64,000 nucleotides of DNA from NCBI RefSeq assembly GCF_014489635.1, contig NZ_CP060828.1:3200001-3264000 (forward strand), read 5' to 3'. Of the stretch, positions 63,999-64,000 are shown piece after piece. The notes below the pieces were generated by a model, which was not told the origin of the DNA, did no database searches, and saw only the letters and a program-made list of their open reading frames with translations. A program made the translations under genes and the position numbers. Each line of letters begins with the position of its first letter. Position 1 is the first letter of the stretch. The stretch is from Streptomyces roseirectus (GTDB lineage Bacteria; Actinomycetota; Actinomycetes; Streptomycetales; Streptomycetaceae).

Positions 63999-64000
63999 GC

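Overview
This window is high-GC actinobacterial chromosome, almost certainly Streptomyces. Evidence includes near-identical recognisable Streptomyces proteins (WblE, RsrA, SigR, DasR, epi-isozizaene synthase), many GTG/TTG starts, 4-base GTGA gene overlaps, and the dispersed 'GGGGCGCGGGGAACTGCGCG' intergenic repeats of that genus. From about 16 kb onward the gene order matches, as I remember it, the Streptomyces coelicolor segment around sigH - wblE - nagB - dasR - nrdAB - CYP170A1/epi-isozizaene synthase - def - rsrA/sigR - aroA - hisN. It is therefore core chromosome with a few local losses and insertions.

Layout. 0-3 kb: a lower-GC accessory gene for a large protein with a C-terminal PD-(D/E)XK nuclease-like motif. 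3-7 kb: GNAT acetyltransferase, Pit phosphate transporter with a small membrane partner, an AraC regulator followed by two VOC proteins. 7-9.6 kb: a two-gene family 2B encapsulin operon (cNMP-domain shell protein plus polyprenyl synthase cargo candidate). 9.7-14.2 kb: an ACC deaminase/D-cysteine desulfhydrase-like enzyme, then a Trypco2 protein and a trypsin-STAND-TPR protein that look like a conflict or signalling system. 14-18 kb: Na+/H+ antiporter, UBP zinc finger, and the anti-sigma/sigH stress sigma pair. 18-22 kb: membrane protein, a perfect 14-copy octanucleotide array, lipid kinase, wblE, and a PdtaS-type kinase. 22-28 kb: the DasR aminosugar locus (nagB, GH3 hexosaminidase, dasR) with recognisable dre operators but without the dasABC transporter genes, then a DUF3311-MctP permease pair. 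28.6-32.3 kb: class Ia ribonucleotide reductase under a cobalamin riboswitch.

32-38 kb: a secreted protein, the albaflavenone pair (CYP170A-type P450 and epi-isozizaene synthase), peptide deformylase and a TPR protein. 37.6-42.1 kb: two HD-domain membrane proteins and the sigR-rsrA thiol-stress switch, with a full SigR promoter and the 55-codon SigR-prime extension visible. 42.5-49.7 kb: SRAP/HMCES protein, M50 protease, aroA, rsgA, Gdx-type SMR exporter, TetR, HisN-type phosphatase, CBS protein, and a Fur/PerR-family regulator with its own 7-1-7 box. 49.7-52 kb: two identical initiator tRNA genes flanking a SEL1-repeat protein. 52-64 kb: UPF0182 membrane protein, PPA1309 protein, Lon-like PDZ protease, moaE, a small membrane protein, an intergenic repeat cluster, an SDR-like protein, a DUF2342 zincin-like protein, a Nudix hydrolase and three tandem AIM24-family proteins, the last reaching the window edge.

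The themes are stress regulation (SigH, SigR/RsrA, WblE, PdtaS, Fur), nutrient sensing (DasR, Pit, MctP, B12-controlled RNR), terpenoid chemistry (encapsulated prenyltransferase; albaflavenone) and probable defence modules. All functional assignments rest on motifs and remembered family knowledge; no database search was run.
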